Source: RUG14199 sp964629225
GTDB taxonomy: Bacteria; Bacillota; Clostridia; Oscillospirales; CAG-272
NCBI GenBank assembly: GCA_964629225.1
Contig: CAZVQC010000027.1
Location: 1 to 17,286 of the forward strand
Direction: 5' to 3'
DNA: 17,286 bases
Under the pieces are notes generated by a model. It was given only the letters and a program-made list of their open reading frames with translations. It did no database searches and had not been told where the DNA came from. Positions 6,095 to 14,621 of the stretch are shown here, piece by piece; position 1 is the stretch's first letter; every line of letters starts with the position of its first letter. The translations under genes and the position numbers were made by a program.

Positions 6095-9000
6095 ATGAAA
6101 AAAAGAATCATCAGCTTGTTTCTCGTTCTCTGCATGATGCTCACGGTGTTCCCCGTAAGTATCTTTGCGACAGAGGGTGAGATAACTCCGACCCCCTTCG
6201 TTTTCACCCTCACCGGTGAGAAAAATGTAGAGATCTACGATTCCTATTACGGAGAGTTCTTCTATAAAAGATACAATGGCTGGGTAGCGGATCTTATCTC
6301 TATCAATTCTGGCGGAGATCTTGTTACGATCAACGCCACGGCAGTAGGTGAGGATGGAGAGACTCCGATCGCCCTTAAGGTCGCTTTGCTTCGCATCGGC
6401 TATTTCGGTGATGGCAGTGTGGAAGAAATGATCGAGCAGGAATTCGTATCCGGCTTTGCGGCTTTTACCATCATGAACGATGCCACCTATAAGGTAGTCA
6501 TCTTTGCCGACGAGGGAGCGAAGGGCACGGTCAGCGGCTCATACACGATAGAGAGCGACGCCGTTGTTACCATTCCGTCCCGTGTGGATGCGACACTTCC
6601 CTTTGAGACCGAGTACGAGCTGGGCTCGGAGGCGCCTGTGAAATACGATATGAGCGTCGCCTATTCCGTTCAATACCGTGTCTCTCTTTCGGCAGGAGAG
6701 GAAATGACGGTAACGGCAATGGGTAAGGATTCTCCCATTCCGGTGGACCTCAAGTTCTATACCGTTGAGGGTAAAGCTACGTCGGGGTGCTTCGCCGTCA
6801 AGGGTGGAAATGCATCCGACAATATGGGAGTTGTCAGCACGTTTACGGCACCTACGGACGGATACTACGCTGTGGATGTCCGGAGCGGAAACATCACCGC
6901 CGTTGGCACAGTCAGTGTCAGCATCACATCAAGAGCTACCGGCGCAGTTGACGTTATACACACACTCACACCCGACGCTACGGTAGAGTCTATTCCTTCC
7001 ACGTTCACCTTCGATAAGGACAGCTGTAAAACGGTAGTGAAAGATTACCGCGCTGCCATCGGCAAGGCGTTTGCCGTTACTCTCGGCGATAAAGAGGCTC
7101 TCAGAGTGGACTTTTACGGCGTGGATGAGGCTGTGGACACCTTCGTCTCGGTCTATGATGAAAGCGGCTACCATGCAGATTATAATGACGACACCTACAG
7201 TGACGGCAAGGGCGAGATCTGTAATTACATGAATGGCGCGGGAGAGTATCTCGTTTACCTTTTCGCTCCCATCGACTATACAGGCAGCTTAAAGGTGGAA
7301 TTCAAGCAATCCGCAACTTTTGAGGAGATCGCAGTCGATGCGGAAAAGATCACCTTGGGTGAAGATGCTATCACCAGAAGTTTCAAGTATTCGAATGGAA
7401 TTACCGCAAAAATCGATGGAGGGCTCTATAACTTCGACGTTTTCAAGGTGGATCTTACCGTAGGTACCACCCTCTGTGTCAATGGGATATCCGACATGCT
7501 TAATATGTGCTTTATCGACGTTTACCGTGTACTTGAGGACGGTTCTCTTGAGCACTGCATCGGAGCAGAGACACATGGCTGGGGCGAAGCGTGCAGTCTT
7601 AAGTATTCCCCCGTGGTTTCCGGTACGTACCTTGTCGCTTGTTCGGGAGAACTGATGGACATGGAAACGCTCACAGTTACTGTTTCCGTAAAAGACGGTG
7701 TTTATACCGATCCGCAGGACGTGATGAAAGCGTTTAGTTATGCGACCGAGGTCAGCCTTCCTTACTCGGAAAATATCACGATACCTTCCGTTTCTTACAT
7801 AGTGAGCACGTCACCGAGTGGAGGCATGGAATTAACGTCTCTCAGATCATCCTCCGATACCGTCGAAGCATACGGAGTAGTGAAAAAACTCAATATGACG
7901 TATGGCGATCGAATCTCTATCTCCTTCAATGGAGCCACCGATCAGATCGACACCAGAGTTTGGATCTATGGAAAGGGCGACGACGGCACCGAGCTGCTTG
8001 AATACTTTGACAGCGACAACAACGACGGTATGGGCGAGAGTGCGACGTTCACGGCTCCTTATCATGACACTACATACTATTTCTTCTTCGGCACTACCGA
8101 TGAGGAGGCAGTCGGAAAGACCTGCTCCGTTGCAGTGGCAGAGGATTCGAGCCTTCCCAAAAACGCTGCGGAGAATCTGCTTGTCAGCGACGCCCCGTAC
8201 TTAGTCCTGCCTATTGAAACCACATTTACCGTCTCAGACAACGAGATCATCGCGAACGACTGGACTGTTTACGGTGTCCCCGGAAGACTGGAGCTCGCTA
8301 AAGGCGAGGTATTGACCTTCTCCGTTGAGGGTATTGGTGACGACGTGGATACGCGCATATGGGTCTACAAGTACAACAGAACGAAAGGTTGCTATGAGTA
8401 CCTTAGTACCATCGATGACGACAACGGTACCACCGAGTACGCCTCAAGCAGCTACAACTTAGGTGAGGCGGGTACTTTCACAGCGACGGAAGCGGGCAAA
8501 TACGGCTTCGTCTTCGGCACTGTGGAGAAGGGCAGCGTAGGTTATACCGTCGGCATAAAGCTCAGCAGTTCCATCAAGGCGATGACTCTTGCGGAACTCT
8601 TTGCATCGGATGATTGCATCGAGCTTTCTCTCTCCGTGGACAGCACCTTCGTGGCACCGAGCGACCCCTATGTTGACGCTGGCTTCATGTTCCACGGTAT
8701 CGCAAGATATAAGGAGCTCAGCGCGGGAGACAGCATCTCCTACAACGTCAAGGGTCCCGATGCGTGCGCTATCATGTTTAAGTACAATATGGAAACCGAA
8801 ACGTTTGAATACTACGATTCCAACACGAATATTCCGCGAGGACTTTTGACCGACAGTGTGAGCGGTACGTTTACGGTAGAATCTGCGGGAACATACGGAA
8901 TCTTCTTCGGCTCCATGCAAAACGGCGCGGGCGACACCTTCGCTTATGCGGTAGCATCCGGCACTACGGTACCTACCCCCTCCGGAAGCCCCGCATTCGG

Positions 9001-11551
9001 TGATTCCGGATCCCAAAAGACCTGCGGAAGCGACTTCAAAGCACTCTTTGACGACTGCGAAATTATTCCCCTGCCCTTCAGCGACACTCTTTCCATGCCC
9101 ATGGTGCCCGTTGTCGAAAGCGGCATTACCTGCGTAGGTGTTTCCGGAACGGTAACTCTCGGCGCAGGACAGACTCTTAATATCATCGTCGGAGGAAAAA
9201 GTGAAAGCTTCCCCACAGTGGTGGGTATTTACAGAAGATCCATTTCCGGCGGCACTTCTACTTATTATTTAGAATCTTTCAATCAATCCGAAGGGGGGCA
9301 GACCATTTCCTTCACGGCAACGACTGCCGGATCATACATGATCTTCCTCGGCTCCACCGCTTCGCAAGCATGCGGTGAAGACTTCGGAGTAACAATTTCC
9401 GTATCGGGTGGCAGCACAGGCGGTGGTACGTGCGTTATGCCCGACGATCTTGACGATTTCGCAATCGATCCCGGAACGCTTCCCTTTGAAACTACCGGTT
9501 TCATCCACGGCAGCACGGTTTTTACAACTTCCGATGAACCGATGAGTGGCTACGTCTACAAGGTGGCTATGTCGTCGGGCGACAGCATTGACGTCACCTG
9601 CACTCCCGTAGATGAGAAAAACGGATTTGACACTAAAATAATGATCTATTACAAAGACGCTCAAGGCAAATTCAAATTCATAGGATTCTATGACAACGAC
9701 GCTGCGGGAGTTTACGGCGAGAAGGTCAATTTCATCGCAAACGAAGACGGTACTTATTACTTCTTTGTAGGTTCTTATGAATATACGGCGGGAGCTTACT
9801 CCGACACGAACTGCACGATCAAGATCGAAAAGGGGTTAAGTGCTTCGGAGCTCTTTGAGGGAGCAAGGGTGCTTTCAGTTCCTTCGGAGTTCGACTACAC
9901 GCTCGGTTCCGAGGATTCCATCTTCTTTGCCGGCGTGACCATCGACGGTTTCGTTGCCACAGTCAACGTGGAGGCGGGCAAGTCTGTCAACGTCAAGTTT
10001 GCCGGAAAGAATCCCGATGATTATGTGGATACCGTTCTTGAACTCTACCGTTTGAAAAACGGAAAATACACCTTCGTGGGAAGGGTAGACAACGGTTCCG
10101 AGGAAGAGATGGTCTTCTACGGAGGCGATGAGGGCGAGACTTTCGGTATCATCTTCAGAAGTTGGTCCGGTGACTCCACCGACGTTTGCACAGTTTCACT
10201 CTCTTATGTGGAATATGATCTCATCAGTGGCAAGATCGATACCATTCCCACGGCGACTCTGCCGTCTTACAACGATCGTAAAAAGTCCGATTTTGAAAAC
10301 GTTATCATTCCCACGGGAATGGGCGTGTTAGGATGCTTTGAGAGATTCACTCTTGACAGTGAGCGCAGCCTTGCTATCCGTACCTATGGTAAGGACGTTA
10401 ACGTCTTATGCAATGCAACTCTCTACAGGATCACCGAGACCGGCGAATGGGAACTTATGGAAACAGACGATTCCTTCGAGTGGATCGGGGACGGACGTCA
10501 CCTGTGGTTCGCAAGCCTTGAAGCAGGGGACTACATAGTGGTGTATGATTATCTTGATGTGGAAGCGAATACGGTACATACCGAGATAGTATCCTACAGG
10601 CCTAATATGACCGAGTTTATGGACTTCACGTCTGCTACAGAGGATATGTCCGGCGACAAATGGGCGTGGGACAATGAGAATCGTATTCTGTATCTTGAAG
10701 ACGGATTTGAATTTGTCAGCGGAAACATGGAAATGATGACGATAATCGGTCTTCCCGACGGATCCACCATTATGGTATCAGGAAACGTTGAGATCACGTC
10801 ACTTAACTTGTATGCGATCTACGGTGACGGTGCATTGACGGTCATGACGTGCCCGGACGATGAATACAAAGCAACTCTCACGATCAAAGATTCTTACGTC
10901 GGCATCATAGCAGACGGAGATTTGAAACTTGAAAATATCAACTTTAACTTCTCCGGCTATAATACGGCTGTTGTTGCCATGGGAAGCTGTTCCTTCATTT
11001 CTTGCAACACGGATATCGACACACATTATGAAATGCAGGGAGTTGTTGCATACGATCTCTTGGTCAAATCCGGCACGTTCAAAGTAGTGGCGGGTACTGG
11101 GAATATCTACGTGTACACGGGTGTATCATTAGTTGATACCGAGGTGGATCTCAGATGCAGCAATAGTAATTTTCTCATGAGCGTAATCATCATAGATGGC
11201 CCCACGCGCGGATATGTAACGATTGAAGGATCCGGTTCCACCTTTGATGCTTATTACTACGGTGGCGAAACTGCCGAGGTCACTTCCGACGATTTATTCA
11301 TCTCAGGCAGATATTTTTTTGCAAATGACGATGTACCTGTTCGTTTGGTCACTAAGGTGACGACCATCCCCGGCGACGTTAACGGCGACGGCAGGATAAA
11401 CGTGAGAGACGTATTTCTCGCAAGACAGTTTCTTTCCGGAAATCTTGATCCCTCGGCGGTGGATATGGAAGCTGCCGACGTCAACAACGACGGCAGGATC
11501 AATGCTACCGACGTCAGAATTCTCAGGACTATGATCGCAGGAAAGATCTGA
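6095..11551 (+). CDS. Large secreted multi-repeat protein with C-terminal type I dockerin
   Basis: The product has 1818 residues. Residues 1-25 are a signal peptide (MKKR, hydrophobic core, probable cleavage after SIFA). From about 30 to 1500 there are about eleven units of 120-155 residues. Most open with a motif like LPFETxF (for example L168) and carry a central VDTxxxIY strand (D348, D619, D752, D1179, D1312), often an acidic D-x-D/N stretch, then TFTAxxxGxYxFFxGT; this resembles bacterial pre-peptidase C-terminal (PPC) beta-sandwich domains. Residues about 1505-1755 look like a right-handed beta-helix, with no catalytic motif recognised. Residues 1760-1818 are a dockerin: two calcium loops, D1761/N1763/D1765/N1769/D1772 and D1795/N1797/D1799/N1803/D1806. 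AAGGAGG (6083-6089) supports the ATG at 6095; an upstream in-frame extension to 6011 lies within the leader stem. It stands alone between its own promoter and terminator. It is probably a scaffold-associated adhesin or glycan-binding protein rather than an enzyme, by inference. Confidence 0.88.
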   Translation: MKKRIISLFLVLCMMLTVFPVSIFATEGEITPTPFVFTLTGEKNVEIYDSYYGEFFYKRYNGWVADLISINSGGDLVTINATAVGEDGETPIALKVALLRIGYFGDGSVEEMIEQEFVSGFAAFTIMNDATYKVVIFADEGAKGTVSGSYTIESDAVVTIPSRVDATLPFETEYELGSEAPVKYDMSVAYSVQYRVSLSAGEEMTVTAMGKDSPIPVDLKFYTVEGKATSGCFAVKGGNASDNMGVVSTFTAPTDGYYAVDVRSGNITAVGTVSVSITSRATGAVDVIHTLTPDATVESIPSTFTFDKDSCKTVVKDYRAAIGKAFAVTLGDKEALRVDFYGVDEAVDTFVSVYDESGYHADYNDDTYSDGKGEICNYMNGAGEYLVYLFAPIDYTGSLKVEFKQSATFEEIAVDAEKITLGEDAITRSFKYSNGITAKIDGGLYNFDVFKVDLTVGTTLCVNGISDMLNMCFIDVYRVLEDGSLEHCIGAETHGWGEACSLKYSPVVSGTYLVACSGELMDMETLTVTVSVKDGVYTDPQDVMKAFSYATEVSLPYSENITIPSVSYIVSTSPSGGMELTSLRSSSDTVEAYGVVKKLNMTYGDRISISFNGATDQIDTRVWIYGKGDDGTELLEYFDSDNNDGMGESATFTAPYHDTTYYFFFGTTDEEAVGKTCSVAVAEDSSLPKNAAENLLVSDAPYLVLPIETTFTVSDNEIIANDWTVYGVPGRLELAKGEVLTFSVEGIGDDVDTRIWVYKYNRTKGCYEYLSTIDDDNGTTEYASSSYNLGEAGTFTATEAGKYGFVFGTVEKGSVGYTVGIKLSSSIKAMTLAELFASDDCIELSLSVDSTFVAPSDPYVDAGFMFHGIARYKELSAGDSISYNVKGPDACAIMFKYNMETETFEYYDSNTNIPRGLLTDSVSGTFTVESAGTYGIFFGSMQNGAGDTFAYAVASGTTVPTPSGSPAFGDSGSQKTCGSDFKALFDDCEIIPLPFSDTLSMPMVPVVESGITCVGVSGTVTLGAGQTLNIIVGGKSESFPTVVGIYRRSISGGTSTYYLESFNQSEGGQTISFTATTAGSYMIFLGSTASQACGEDFGVTISVSGGSTGGGTCVMPDDLDDFAIDPGTLPFETTGFIHGSTVFTTSDEPMSGYVYKVAMSSGDSIDVTCTPVDEKNGFDTKIMIYYKDAQGKFKFIGFYDNDAAGVYGEKVNFIANEDGTYYFFVGSYEYTAGAYSDTNCTIKIEKGLSASELFEGARVLSVPSEFDYTLGSEDSIFFAGVTIDGFVATVNVEAGKSVNVKFAGKNPDDYVDTVLELYRLKNGKYTFVGRVDNGSEEEMVFYGGDEGETFGIIFRSWSGDSTDVCTVSLSYVEYDLISGKIDTIPTATLPSYNDRKKSDFENVIIPTGMGVLGCFERFTLDSERSLAIRTYGKDVNVLCNATLYRITETGEWELMETDDSFEWIGDGRHLWFASLEAGDYIVVYDYLDVEANTVHTEIVSYRPNMTEFMDFTSATEDMSGDKWAWDNENRILYLEDGFEFVSGNMEMMTIIGLPDGSTIMVSGNVEITSLNLYAIYGDGALTVMTCPDDEYKATLTIKDSYVGIIADGDLKLENINFNFSGYNTAVVAMGSCSFISCNTDIDTHYEMQGVVAYDLLVKSGTFKVVAGTGNIYVYTGVSLVDTEVDLRCSNSNFLMSVIIIDGPTRGYVTIEGSGSTFDAYYYGGETAEVTSDDLFISGRYFFANDDVPVRLVTKVTTIPGDVNGDGRINVRDVFLARQFLSGNLDPSAVDMEAADVNNDGRINATDVRILRTMIAGKI
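6170..10610 (+). repeat. About eleven PPC-like protein domain repeats
   Basis: Protein-level repeats only; the DNA copies are too diverged to align by eye. Unit borders are best seen at LPFETEY (residue 168), VLPIETTFTV, PLPFSDTL, TLPFETTGF and SVPSEFDYTL, with recurrent AGxYxxxFGS ends. Spacing between well-matched DT(R/K/V) strands is about 133 residues (619 to 752; 1179 to 1312). Early and late units are the most divergent, so the exact count could be nine to eleven. Confidence 0.6.
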
Positions 11552-11581
11552 ACGTAAAACGATTCAAGTAAAATAAGATGT

Positions 11582-11605
11582 CTCGGTGACCCAATGGTCA
11601 CCGAG
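11582..11605 (+). other. Perfect 10-bp hairpin after the dockerin protein gene
   Basis: CTCGGTGACC (11582-11591) pairs with GGTCACCGAG (11596-11605) across a CAAT loop. No T-run follows, so alone it is not a classical terminator; it lies 29 bases upstream of one and may protect the 3' end of the mRNA. Confidence 0.7.
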
Positions 11606-11633
11606 GCGAAGGAAGCTTTGGCGAAAAAGAATG

Positions 11634-11663
11634 AACGGGAGCGCAACGCGCTCCCGTTTTTTT
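11634..11663 (+). terminator. Rho-independent terminator of the dockerin protein gene
   Basis: AACGGGAGCG (11634-11643) pairs with CGCTCCCGTT (11649-11658), followed by a seven-T run (11657-11663). It closes the transcript begun at the promoter near 5806. Confidence 0.93.
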
Positions 11664-11800
11664 CTCGGAACAGGGAAGAAGTGGGTGGAATCTTTTAGGT
11701 CGTTCGACGGAGCTTTGATCTGACCGCTTAAGCCCGCGAATCGGTGTTTGGTTCCTTCTAAACGGATCATTTTCCGTTTTTTCTTCCTCAAAAATCCCTA
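11664..11800. other. Intergenic spacer with a weak terminator-like hairpin
   Basis: No coding sequence is supported. Near its end, AAACGGA (11760-11766) pairs with TCCGTTT (11773-11779), with T residues continuing to 11782 and then CTTCCTC. It could give extra insulation before the next promoter, which starts at 11801. Confidence 0.45.
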
Positions 11801-11829
11801 TTGCTATTTGCGGTGGGATAGGTTATAAT
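11801..11829 (+). promoter_or_regulatory. Promoter of the DUF4838 dockerin gene
   Basis: TTGCTA (11801-11806) and a perfect TATAAT (11824-11829) are spaced by 17 bases. The start of transcription should fall near 11836, only about 22 nt before the ATG, so unlike its neighbour this gene has no long leader. Confidence 0.75.
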
Positions 11830-11857
11830 TGAGATAGAATAAAAAACGGAGGCGAAA

Positions 11858-14017
11858 ATGAAAAGAATAACTGCGCTTCTTATCGCTTTAATAATGCTTG
11901 CTTCGGCGGCGGTCTCTGCGGGGGCTGTAGCGACAGAGGTCACCTACGGATATCTTCGGGGGGACGTTGACGATGATACGAGGATCGGGACGAAGGACGT
12001 TTTGCTTCTCAAGAAGTATCTCGGCGGCGTTGCCACTGTCCGTGAGATCAACGAGTTGGCGGCGGATGTGAACGGCGACGGCAACATTGGCAATCCCGAC
12101 CTTCTTTCCATAAAAAAACTGGTCATGGGGATAGACGAGCCTACCGGTAATAATACGGACAAGAGTTACAAGGTGGACACGGTCACCGTTGCGGGCATGA
12201 GCATCTCAAGATACGATATCGTTCTTGGGAAGGACTATACCGAGTGTATGGAGTACTCCGCAAAGCTTCTTCGGAATCTTATCGGCGGTGCTTGCGGTAT
12301 CTATCCCAACGTTACTCCTACCTTGGGTGAGAGACACAGTATCAAGTTTGCATTTGATACTTCCGATGAGTATTCCCTTGGCAAAGAGGGATTTCGTATC
12401 GATGTGGACGACTTGGGAGACGTGACCGTTTTGTGCGGCACTCTCAGAGGCCCCGTCTACGCTGTGGACTTCCTTGCGGAGGAATTTCTCGGTTACAGAT
12501 TCCTTCTTGAAAACGAGAGGTATCTTTACGAGGCTGAGAATGTGAACTTGCCGAAGGGATATTCCGAGACGGAGGTGCCGGTATTCTCCTACCGTTCCGT
12601 TGCTCAATCCGGTATCACCACCGACAATGCGAGATTTTTAAGGGACAACTCCTGCGACGGTGCATCCAGAGGAAGCGCCGAGGCGGGAGGCGGTGTGGGG
12701 ACGATCTATATCCACGCCCACTCCTACGCATACCAGATGTACGTCACCGATCCTTACGGTCATCCTCCCGTTGAAAAACAGATGTCGGAGCAGCCCTGCC
12801 TCACCTCCGAGGAGACATTTGAGAAGATCATGGCGTACAATGATATGATACTTACTCACCGTATGTCCGTCGGCTACGTGCTTGGTGTTCACTTTACCCA
12901 AGTATCAGTATCTCCCGATGAGAATAAGAATTATTGCACCTGCTCCGTTTGCAAGAGTATCTATGCCCTTGAGGGCAGCGTTGCGGGGACGGTGTTCCGC
13001 CTTTCCAACAGGGTAGCGGAGGTATATGAGACGGAGTATCCCGGACTTGAGGTCTATACAATGGCATATTGGGATGCCCGCAATCCCCCTAAGATGACTA
13101 TGCCGAGGGACAATGTGGTAGTCTGCTTCTGCTTCTCGGGATGCAACAACCATACTTATGACGATACTGAGGCTTGCGCTCTTGCCGGCGGCAATATCAG
13201 ACTTCAAAATGACGATATAAGCGGCAAAACCTTCAATCAGAATAACGGGGTAAATGTGGAGTGCTATGAAAAGTGGAGAGAGATAACCAACAATATCTAC
13301 GCATGGTACTACGCGCCGAGCTTCAATTACTACCTTGCCCCCTCACCTAACCTTTTCAATATCTACAACGACTTCAAATATATCGCCGGCGGTGGGGCTA
13401 CGGGTATCTATTCCGAAGGCTCCAATACTTCCTATTGCTTTGAATATCTCAGAGGTTATCTTATCGCAAAGATGGCGTGGGATCCCTTCATGAGCGAGGA
13501 GGAATATAACGACCTTATGAATGAGTATCTCATGATCTACTACGGCGACGGTTGGCAGTATGTCAGGGAATACATCGAGAAGGTGGAGGCGGCAAGCGAT
13601 GAGCTCGGATGCTGGACGAACAATTTCGACCGCCCCTTCAATACCAATAACGAGGAATATTTCCGTGATAACTATGACTATCTTGACGGGCTGTTTGACA
13701 AGGCGTATGATGCTGCCACTACAGATACTCACAGAGACAGGATAGTTATCTGCCGTATGCAGTGCGATTTTCTCGGTCTTTCGGCTACTTATGATAAGGA
13801 CTGGGTGAACGGTGACAGTGAGTCAAGGGCGGCTTATAAAGCCCGCTATGACCGTCTTTACGGCATTATCATGGAACGTGATATCAAGGTCGCGCGTCTT
13901 GATGGCGACAAGGGATGCCAGAATTTCCCCAAGAACGGTGACGTCATGAACCCCATGGAATGGCTGTGGGAGGATTGTACCGGATATTGGGTCAATAACG
14001 GCGGCCATTGGGTCTGA
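11858..14017 (+). CDS. Secreted DUF4838 protein with N-terminal type I dockerin
   Basis: The product has 719 residues. Residues 1-25 form a signal peptide ending near AGAVA. A dockerin follows at once (34-92), with calcium loops D36/D38/D40/G44/D47 and D70/N72/D74/G78/D81. Residues about 105-225 resemble the small alpha/beta domain preceding the barrel in GH20- and GH67-type enzymes (GFRIDVDDLGDVTVLCGTLRGPVYAVDFL in part). The rest matches DUF4838 as I know it: VSVSPDENKNYCTCSVC with C360/C362/C365, the NRVAEVYETEYPGLEVYTMAYW block, and the IYAWYYAPSFNYYLAPSPNL block around W483. DUF4838 proteins are regarded as putative glycoside hydrolases or glycan-binding proteins; I cannot point to proven catalytic residues. 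GGAGG lies 5 nt before the ATG. The gene is monocistronic. Dockerins are more often C-terminal, so the N-terminal placement is notable. Confidence 0.88.
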   Translation: MKRITALLIALIMLASAAVSAGAVATEVTYGYLRGDVDDDTRIGTKDVLLLKKYLGGVATVREINELAADVNGDGNIGNPDLLSIKKLVMGIDEPTGNNTDKSYKVDTVTVAGMSISRYDIVLGKDYTECMEYSAKLLRNLIGGACGIYPNVTPTLGERHSIKFAFDTSDEYSLGKEGFRIDVDDLGDVTVLCGTLRGPVYAVDFLAEEFLGYRFLLENERYLYEAENVNLPKGYSETEVPVFSYRSVAQSGITTDNARFLRDNSCDGASRGSAEAGGGVGTIYIHAHSYAYQMYVTDPYGHPPVEKQMSEQPCLTSEETFEKIMAYNDMILTHRMSVGYVLGVHFTQVSVSPDENKNYCTCSVCKSIYALEGSVAGTVFRLSNRVAEVYETEYPGLEVYTMAYWDARNPPKMTMPRDNVVVCFCFSGCNNHTYDDTEACALAGGNIRLQNDDISGKTFNQNNGVNVECYEKWREITNNIYAWYYAPSFNYYLAPSPNLFNIYNDFKYIAGGGATGIYSEGSNTSYCFEYLRGYLIAKMAWDPFMSEEEYNDLMNEYLMIYYGDGWQYVREYIEKVEAASDELGCWTNNFDRPFNTNNEEYFRDNYDYLDGLFDKAYDAATTDTHRDRIVICRMQCDFLGLSATYDKDWVNGDSESRAAYKARYDRLYGIIMERDIKVARLDGDKGCQNFPKNGDVMNPMEWLWEDCTGYWVNNGGHWV

Positions 14018-14031
14018 TACGAAAAAAATAT

Positions 14032-14062
14032 GAGCCGACACGAATTATGTCGGCTCTTTTTT
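14032..14062 (+). terminator. Rho-independent terminator of the DUF4838 gene
   Basis: GAGCCGACA (14032-14040) pairs perfectly with TGTCGGCTC (14048-14056), followed by six T residues (14057-14062). It starts 14 bases past the stop codon. Confidence 0.95.
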
Positions 14063-14094
14063 GTGTGCTCGGAATGGGTGCGGTTTGACGGTGA

Positions 14095-14256
14095 AACACT
14101 ACCGCCCACGGCACGGCAAAGCGACCGGTGTCCGCTTTGCCCGTCGATGAAAACTTTAATACCGAGGATGGCATTGCCCACCGTAATGTGGAGCAGTTCC
14201 TAAAGCAGCTTCCCGCGGTCATATTGGAAAGCGGACTTGAGGAAACAATATCCTAA
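14095..14256 (+). pseudogene. Possible coding remnant (C-terminal fragment)
   Basis: One frame is open for 53 codons between a TGA (14092-14094) and a TAA (14254-14256). Its second half has protein-like composition, including RNVEQFLKQLPAVILESGL, but there is no ATG or ribosome binding site (only a GTG at 14128). It lies directly behind a terminator with no promoter and abuts a hairpin repeat element. It may be the tail of a gene truncated by rearrangement. No family is recognised, and chance openness cannot be ruled out. Confidence 0.25.
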
Positions 14257-14268
14257 GATGAAACTTTT

Positions 14269-14379
14269 GCAGGGGCTTTTTCCGCCAAAGCCCCCTGCAC
14301 CCCCAAAAACTATTGGGACGGCTTTGATTTTTTGTGGGGGAATCTTTTTCAAAAAAAGCTCCCCCGGAAAGCTCTCCGG
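14269..14379. repeat. Hairpin-rich intergenic repeat element
   Basis: Four palindromic parts follow one another. GCAGGGGCTTT (14269-14279) pairs with AAAGCCCCCTGC (14287-14298) with one bulge. CCCCCAAAAA (14300-14309) faces TTTTTTGTGGGGG (14328-14340). The same G5 run can instead pair with CCCCC at 14361-14365. CCGGA/TCCGG (14364-14368 with 14375-14379) closes the element. Similar GC-rich composite palindromes between A/T tracts recur between genes in gut clostridia, from general familiarity. It encodes no transposase, so it would be a non-autonomous, REP- or MITE-like element. Confidence 0.55.
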
Positions 14380-14383
14380 CCCT

Positions 14384-14479
14384 GCTTAAGCTGTTAAACG
14401 CTTAAAAAACGCTCAAAAAAACAGGCGGCGAATCATTCATAAAAAATAATATTTTGCGCAAAAAGCAGACAAAAAACGC
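14384..14479. other. AT-rich spacer before the third secreted-protein promoter
   Basis: This stretch is rich in A-tracts, including AAAAAACGCT-like motifs at about 14403 and 14471, and has no gene. The A-tracts just upstream of the -35 box could act as a curved or UP-like element. Nothing else is seen. Confidence 0.4.
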
Positions 14480-14508
14480 TTGATTTCCATTTTTGAACGT
14501 GGTATAAT
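14480..14508 (+). promoter_or_regulatory. Promoter of the Cys/His-repeat protein gene
   Basis: TTGATT (14480-14485) and a perfect TATAAT (14503-14508) have 17-base spacing. Start of transcription near 14515 gives a leader of about 105 nt containing only a short GCAC/GTGC hairpin (14589-14599). Confidence 0.75.
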
Positions 14509-14621
14509 GATACCAACGAACGATTAATTCCGATCTTTGGCAGTTTTTCAGTGTGTTTCGTTTGTTTTCCCTAAGTTTTTTATTTGTCGCACCGAGTGCG
14601 GAAGAAAGCGAGGAGACTAAG

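Noticed and set aside
13992..14222. Minus-strand small gene between the DUF4838 gene and the repeat element
   Set aside because: It would run through the terminator hairpin and into the DUF4838 gene's end, with no ribosome binding site.
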